NCBI RefSeq assembly: GCF_013141715.1
Contig: NZ_WHOA01000095.1
Span: 1-64,000, forward strand
Direction: 5' to 3'
Length of the DNA stretch: 64,000 nucleotides
Source of the DNA: Paenibacillus phytorum
Lineage (GTDB): Bacteria; Bacillota; Bacilli; Paenibacillales; NBRC-103111
Part shown: in pieces, positions 59,478 to 64,000 of the stretch
How positions within the stretch are numbered: position 1 is the stretch's first letter
How the letters are laid out: each line of letters opens with the position of its first letter
The notes under the pieces: generated by a model
The model's database searches: none
Seen by the model: the letters and a program-made list of their open reading frames with translations, nothing else
What the model was told of the DNA's origin: nothing
Position numbers and translations under genes: made by a program

Positions 59478-60829
59478 GTAACCTCCACCCCGACACCTAG
59501 CTCTCGCCAACGATCAAAAAAGTCTGGGCATGTCTTCGAAACACAGCCCGGATCCGCAATCCTAACGCCATCTACCCTTGCGCCGATCAACGAAAGCGCC
59601 ATCGCCATTCGATGGTCGTCGTGTGGGTCGAGCAGCGCAGGTTGCGGCTCCCCTGGGTACACCGTTAACCCATCCGCATGTTCCTCCACCTGAATGCCCA
59701 GCTTCCCAAGTTCCTCACACATCGCTGCAATGCGGTCGCACTCGTGATGCCTGATATGCGCAGCATCCGTCAATGTAATAGGACCATCCGCGAATGGGGC
59801 CAGTGCAGCTAGTGTAAGCGTCTGGTCCGACCAACGCTGCATACTCACCGTGAAGCCGCCTTTAAGACGGTTTGTACCCCTAACTTCAATGTAATTTTCA
59901 CCATGCGTCACCGAACAGCCCATTTTCTCCAAAACAGACAAAAGCTCAATATCCGGTTGCCGTGTCTGCGCGGAAATCCCCTCAATACGCACACGTCCAT
60001 TCGTCAGCGCAGCAAGTGCCCAGAAGTAACCGCAAGTTGATACATCGGGTTCCAGCATGAATGTACGTGCTTCGTAAGCGCTCGGCTGAATCGTAATCGC
60101 TTGCCCATCCTCATGGACTTCAGGCCTTACACCGAACGCCCACATCATATCCAATGTCATCTCGACGTAGTCTCGCTGCACAATTTGATCGGCGATTCGA
60201 ATGGTAAGCGTTTCTTTCGCATAAGGAGCTGCGAGCAGCAATCCACTAATAAACTGACTGGAAACCGCACCGGAAACCGTTACTTCTCCTCCGTTAAGAC
60301 CGTCCGCATGAAGCGTCAGCGGTACACATCCAGGATTGCCCTTATATCGGATATCCGCCCCCAAACTAGATAATGCATTCAATAAAGGCGCAAGTGGTCT
60401 TTCTGTCATACGTTTACTGCCATCAAGTGTCCACTCCCCATGACCAACTGCAAGCGCCCCTGGTAAAAACCGTGCAACCGTACCAGCAGCCCCCACGTAC
60501 AAATCCGCTTTCGCGATAGCCCAATGTCCTTCATTTCCCTTGATAGTAGCCGTATTCCCATCCATATCGATTTCAATTCCAAGCTCTCCAAGCGCTTTCA
60601 TGCACCAATAGGAATCATCGCTTTGTAAAATACCCTGTAGCCGTGTAGTCCCCTTCGCAAGTGCAGCAATAAGAAGTGCGCGATTGGTGAAGCTTTTGCT
60701 GCCCGGTATCGTGATAGTCGCATCTACCGCTCCATGAAGCGGCGACAGCCGTACCTCCTGTCCTTCCAGATGCTGTGACCACGGAGATCTAGCTCTCCGA
60801 TCTGGTTCGTGCATAGTTGTTTCCTGCAT
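59474..60829 (-). CDS. aroA: 3-phosphoshikimate 1-carboxyvinyltransferase (EPSP synthase)
   Basis: A 451-residue enzyme that joins shikimate-3-phosphate and phosphoenolpyruvate in the shikimate pathway of aromatic amino acids. ITIPGSKSFTNRALLIAALA near the N-terminus and LYVGAAGTVARFLPGALAVG (the PEP/glyphosate-site region), with later DHRMAMALSLIG, identify it. Start set at ATG 60829, behind GGAGAGGGTGG; longer frames are unlikely. Its stop overlaps that of the HTH-ATPase gene by four bases, tail to tail. Divergent from the LysR gene, which may control it. Confidence 0.95.
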   Translation of the reverse strand: MQETTMHEPDRRARSPWSQHLEGQEVRLSPLHGAVDATITIPGSKSFTNRALLIAALAKGTTRLQGILQSDDSYWCMKALGELGIEIDMDGNTATIKGNEGHWAIAKADLYVGAAGTVARFLPGALAVGHGEWTLDGSKRMTERPLAPLLNALSSLGADIRYKGNPGCVPLTLHADGLNGGEVTVSGAVSSQFISGLLLAAPYAKETLTIRIADQIVQRDYVEMTLDMMWAFGVRPEVHEDGQAITIQPSAYEARTFMLEPDVSTCGYFWALAALTNGRVRIEGISAQTRQPDIELLSVLEKMGCSVTHGENYIEVRGTNRLKGGFTVSMQRWSDQTLTLAALAPFADGPITLTDAAHIRHHECDRIAAMCEELGKLGIQVEEHADGLTVYPGEPQPALLDPHDDHRMAMALSLIGARVDGVRIADPGCVSKTCPDFFDRWRELGVGVEVT

Positions 60830-60938
60830 ATCATCCACCCTCTCCAATTGTGTGTATCCTGTAAGCCAATTATAATGGGAGGTAAAGGCATAGATGAAAT
60901 CACCAAATAAGCACCTTCCCATAAAGGAGCTCTATATC

Positions 60939-61820
60939 ATGATCCATTTAGAATGGTACCGAATATTCCTACATGCCGCCAAGGCAGGTAATTTAACCAA
61001 AGCTGCCGGGGAGCTTTACATTACCCAACCATCCGTCAGCTATGCAATTAAACAAATGGAACAGGCTTTATCCATGAAGCTTTTTCACCGGCAATCAAAG
61101 GGTGTGGAGCTAACAACAGAGGGGAAGCAATTATTGCTTTATGTGGAGCAATCTTTTGCGCTTTTGGAGGCTGGGGAGAAAAAAATGTCCGCACTCAAGC
61201 ACCTCACAGGAGGCGAACTTCGTGTCGGAGCGAGTGATTCGTTATTCAAGCACTTCTTATTCCCTTACTTGGATACCTTTCATAAACAATATCCCGATGT
61301 CCGCATCCGGCTTTCTCACGGCAAAACATCCGAGATTACAGCTCGCGTCAAAGAGGGCAGCATCGATTTCGGACTTATTCATTTGCCAATTGTCGATGAT
61401 CCTCATCTCGATGTCCAAGCGATTATGACCCTCCAAGACTGCTTCGTGGGCGGTGATGCCTACCGTGATCGAGATGACCACTCACTTTCCGCGCAGGATA
61501 TCAGCCAATTCCCCTTACTGCTCCTATCTCCCGGAAGCAGCACAAGGCGCTTCATTGAGCAATGGTTTGCTGCCCAGGATGTCACAATCGAAGCCGACAT
61601 CGAGCTCGGCAGCATTGATCTGCTTATCGAATTTGCAAAACTCGGCTTCGGCGTTGCTTTTGTCCCTCGGTCTTACGTCGTCAAAGAATTGGCTGAAGGT
61701 ACACTGCATGAGCTGCAGCCTGCCAAAGCCATTCCAGCCCGCAGCATCGGAATCACAACCCGTCGAGATATGACGTCGTCTGTTGCGGCGGCTAAATTTC
61801 TTGAGATGCTTTCGTCTTAA
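60939..61820 (+). CDS. LysR-family transcriptional regulator
   Basis: A 293-residue regulator from ATG 60939 behind AAGGAG. HTH about 6-60: EWYRIFLHAAKAGNLTKAAG then LYITQPSVSYAIKQMEQALS. The effector domain begins TGGELRVGASDSLFKHFLF; SIDLLIEFAKLGFGVAFVPR is typical of the second subdomain. It resembles the CysL/YwfK branch. Divergent from aroA with 109 bases between, which suggests aroA or itself as target. Confidence 0.93.
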   Translation: MIHLEWYRIFLHAAKAGNLTKAAGELYITQPSVSYAIKQMEQALSMKLFHRQSKGVELTTEGKQLLLYVEQSFALLEAGEKKMSALKHLTGGELRVGASDSLFKHFLFPYLDTFHKQYPDVRIRLSHGKTSEITARVKEGSIDFGLIHLPIVDDPHLDVQAIMTLQDCFVGGDAYRDRDDHSLSAQDISQFPLLLLSPGSSTRRFIEQWFAAQDVTIEADIELGSIDLLIEFAKLGFGVAFVPRSYVVKELAEGTLHELQPAKAIPARSIGITTRRDMTSSVAAAKFLEMLSS

Positions 61821-61867
61821 AACTGCCAACACATACACGGAGATTTCAGACGACACGTACACCTACA

Positions 61868-62455
61868 CTACATGAAACGCTTCTCTATTTTTTTGCTAAT
61901 CACAAGTGAGATCGCAATAAATAAGACCACATAGATCAACTCATAAGGATTCTCAATGAATCGCTTCGGGTCGTGGCCAATGAAGCTAACTGACAGCACC
62001 ATGACCGCTTTTCCCGCCGCAACCGCAACCAAAAAAGAACGAAACCTCATGCCGACCAGCCCGGCAGCCATATTAATCACAACGAAAGGTCCTATCGGAA
62101 AAAGACTGAGTATAAACACATAGTTGAAGGCCTGACGGCGTGCCCAAAGGAGACTTTTTTGGACCTTGGGCTTTTGTGCCCAGCGCTCTAGATAAGGATG
62201 GCCGGCTACTTTTTGGACGATCGCAAAAGTCACCAAGCACCCACACACAATACCTATCCAAGAGTAAAGAAAACCGAGCCACAGCCCATATACAGCTGCA
62301 TTTACACTAATAATGACAAGTGTAGGAAGCGGCGGAATGAACGATTTCATGAAAGGTAGAAGAAGACCGGGCAAGGGTCCGAGTGAACGATACTTGTCCA
62401 AGATCATCGCCAAATTTTCTTCCGTGAGGTAGGACAAGAGTTCTGTTATTCCCAT
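61868..62455 (-). CDS. TVP38/TMEM64 (DedA-like, SNARE-associated) membrane protein
   Basis: A 195-residue integral membrane protein of the VTT/DedA group. SFIPPLPTLVIISVNAAVYG and FIVQKVAGHPYLERW-like (IVQKVAGHPYLERW) plus LSLFPIGPFVVINMAAGLVG are the conserved parts, including the F..G..RF pattern later (GMRFRSFLVA). About five to six hydrophobic segments. Related proteins move lipids across the membrane. Start at MGITELLSYL. Downstream of a terminator, so separate from glpD. Confidence 0.88.
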   Translation of the reverse strand: MGITELLSYLTEENLAMILDKYRSLGPLPGLLLPFMKSFIPPLPTLVIISVNAAVYGLWLGFLYSWIGIVCGCLVTFAIVQKVAGHPYLERWAQKPKVQKSLLWARRQAFNYVFILSLFPIGPFVVINMAAGLVGMRFRSFLVAVAAGKAVMVLSVSFIGHDPKRFIENPYELIYVVLFIAISLVISKKIEKRFM

Positions 62456-62518
62456 ATGTATGCACACCTACTCGCTTAACAATTAGTTGAAGACAAGGAT
62501 AAACTTCGAAATAACTAA

Positions 62519-62563
62519 AAAAAGAACCTTCATAGGCATAATAGCACATGGAGGTTCTTGGTT
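62519..62563 (-). terminator. Terminator between glpD and the TVP38 gene
   Basis: On the minus strand AAGAACCTCCAT / ATGAAGGTTCTT stem followed by seven T. It ends transcription coming from glpD. Confidence 0.8.
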
Positions 62564-62668
62564 GCTTATTTTTAAGTGGAAATCACTAAGTTGACACATG
62601 AGGGATTCGTCCCGCCAAGCGTATTCCCTTCTACAAACGCCCTCGTCGGCTCTACCTTTGCCTCCAAA

Positions 62669-62858
62669 GTTGTATTTCGTACAACAATATTTCCTCTTCT
62701 CCCCTACCTTAGGCTAAAAAGTTGTATTTCGTACAACAGTTTCAGCTGAAAACACGCGTTTCATCCGAGATGCGGCCAAATTGTTGTACTTTTTGCAACA
62801 ATGTGCCTAATTCGGCCCGAATTGCTCCAAATTGTTGTACAAAGTGCAACACAACAAT
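62669..62858. repeat. Second array of four palindromic TTGTTGTAC units
   Basis: Units begin near 62669, 62721, 62780 and 62831: GTTGTA-TTTCG-TACAAC twice, then ATTGTTGTACTTTTTGCAACAAT, then ATTGTTGTACAAAGTGCAAC with a longer right arm. Spacings 52, 59 and 51 bases nearly repeat those at 40499-40684. Confidence 0.8.
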
Positions 62859-62997
62859 ACTCGTTCATGGCCAGTAGTGGGCATGGACCGACTCGTGGAG
62901 TTAACAATGAATTACTGGCGGGAAAAGTAGCAGTCGAGCATATAGTAGGAATAGCTGGAATAGCTGGAACGCTGGAACACTTGGTGCCGCTGGAGCT

Positions 62998-64000
62998 TTA
63001 TGCCTCCAGCGGGTTCACCGCTTCATGGAGCAACTGCTCCAGCTCTGCGGTGTAGGCTGCGGTTTGCGCTTCGTCCCAGCCGAAGCGCTCAGCCATAAAG
63101 GCGATCGCAGGCGCCTTCCACTGCTTTGCCCACGCGATGTCGAAGAAGAGGGCGCCCGTGCGGCGGATGAAGAAATCCGCCGGCTTCACGACCATCTCGC
63201 GCTCGATCGCGTACACAAGCGCAGCGAGCACGGCGGCGGGCATGCCTCGCTGCGCCGCCTCAGCCCGGTGCTGCTCCAGCAGCTCGAATACGGCGTCCAC
63301 GTTGGAGCCGTACCTGCGCGCGAGCAGCGCAGCCTCTGCCTCGGTCAGCTTAAGCCGCAGGCCCTGGCTGACCTTGCCCCGCAAGAACGGCGCCAGCTTC
63401 GCGGAGCCGCCCACATCGCCGCCGGAGATCGGCAGCGTCCGGGTACGGCTCGGCGGCAGCGCCGCCGAGACCTTGCCCTCCGCCAGCAGCATGGCGGCGA
63501 TCTTGTCCACGACCGACTCCGCCATTTTGCGGTAGCCGGTCAGCTTGCCCCCGGCCATCGAGATGAGGCCGGAGTCCGACACGAAGATTTCGTCGCGGCG
63601 CGAAATCTCAGAAGGATCTTTGCCCTCTTGATGGATCAGAGGGCGCAGCCCGGTCCAGCTCGATTCGACGTCCGCTTCCGTCAAACCGAGGGACGGAAAC
63701 ATCTCGTTCGCGGCGCGAAGCACGTAAGCGCGATCCGCTTCGGTAATACGGGGATTCGCGATATCCCCTTTGTAATTCGTGTCCGTCGTCCCGATGTAGG
63801 TTTTGCCTTCTCGCGGAATGGCAAACACCATCCGCCCGTCCGGCGTATCAAAATAAATCGCCTGCCGCAGCGGGAACTTGCTCTGATCGAAGACCAAATG
63901 CACCCCTTTGGTCAGGTGCAGCGTCTTGCCATGCTTGGAGCGGTCCATTTCGCGCAGCGTATCGACCCACGGCCCAGCCGCATTAACAATCTTACTCGCG
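62998..64000 (-). CDS. glpD: Glycerol-3-phosphate dehydrogenase, C-terminal part (runs off the edge)
   Basis: The frame is open to the window end, giving about 333 codons of the C-terminal part. KIVNAAGPWVDTL near the edge, VHLVFDQSKFPLRQAIYFDT, MVFAIPREGKTYIGTTDTNY and SMAGGKLTGYRKMAESVVDK are standard blocks of the FAD enzyme that oxidises glycerol-3-phosphate at the membrane. The DAO_C domain follows. The stop codon lies in a CCGCTGGAG / CTCCAGCGG hairpin. Very GC-rich compared with neighbours. N-terminal FAD-binding part not in the window. Confidence 0.93.
   Translation of the reverse strand, partial: ASKIVNAAGPWVDTLREMDRSKHGKTLHLTKGVHLVFDQSKFPLRQAIYFDTPDGRMVFAIPREGKTYIGTTDTNYKGDIANPRITEADRAYVLRAANEMFPSLGLTEADVESSWTGLRPLIHQEGKDPSEISRRDEIFVSDSGLISMAGGKLTGYRKMAESVVDKIAAMLLAEGKVSAALPPSRTRTLPISGGDVGGSAKLAPFLRGKVSQGLRLKLTEAEAALLARRYGSNVDAVFELLEQHRAEAAQRGMPAAVLAALVYAIEREMVVKPADFFIRRTGALFFDIAWAKQWKAPAIAFMAERFGWDEAQTAAYTAELEQLLHEAVNPLEA

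Overview
The window looks like chromosome of a Gram-positive spore-former of the Paenibacillus type. The evidence is gene content and style: a membrane-anchored YesN-like AraC regulator next to an LplA/LplB/LplC-type sugar ABC transporter, GlnRS, an M29 aminopeptidase, a strong AGGAGG ribosome-site habit, many TTG/GTG starts and U-tract hairpin terminators. The genus is an inference. I saw no tRNA or rRNA gene.

Layout. (1) 1-2.9 kb is backbone: a degenerate repeat tract, an MpsC/DUF2294 protein, a Fur-controlled iron-siderophore binding lipoprotein, a 37-residue membrane peptide and the 3' part of a DUF72 gene. (2) 2,896-38,934 is a 36-kb AT-rich integrative island inserted inside that DUF72 gene. 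The missing 5' part lies at 38,930-39,045 beyond the other end. Joining the halves at the shared GCGTA restores an uninterrupted 277-codon frame. The island carries its own intact, diverged DUF72 gene (6,665-7,513). It also carries a Tn554-like set of three tyrosine recombinases plus an accessory gene (23.0-30.0 kb) and a defence-rich cargo. That cargo includes PIN / RNase-H-like / Ser-Thr kinase / 63-residue genes, a PD-(D/E)XK protein, a ubiquitin-like operon (Ubl + E2/E1-like + DUF6527), a recombinase-fold protein overlapping a DUF3883 nuclease, an orphan DndB-like protein with an XRE regulator, a decayed XhoI/PaeR7I-type endonuclease, a CoiA-like protein and a zinc protease. Fragments of a Y-family polymerase, a dndB-like 3' end and an IS21-like end show repeated turnover. 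A 757-bp mini-transposon with TGT/ACA ends and a 5-bp target duplication sits near the right end. (3) 39.1-64 kb is backbone again: a winged-helix protein, a two-component system with a tandem-repeat secreted protein, glnS, an aminopeptidase, a WYL regulator, a DinB protein, a UPF0173 hydrolase, a PaaX-like regulator, the AraC-ABC sugar block, an unusual HTH-GyrB-ATPase fusion behind a perfect 20-bp palindrome, aroA, a LysR regulator, a TVP38 protein and the C-terminal part of glpD running off the edge.

Working model (inference): the recombinases drive site-specific insertion into the DUF72 gene, the carried DUF72 copy may compensate the host, and the rest is mostly anti-phage or anti-plasmid cargo. 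Functions assigned here come from motifs read by eye; no database search was run.
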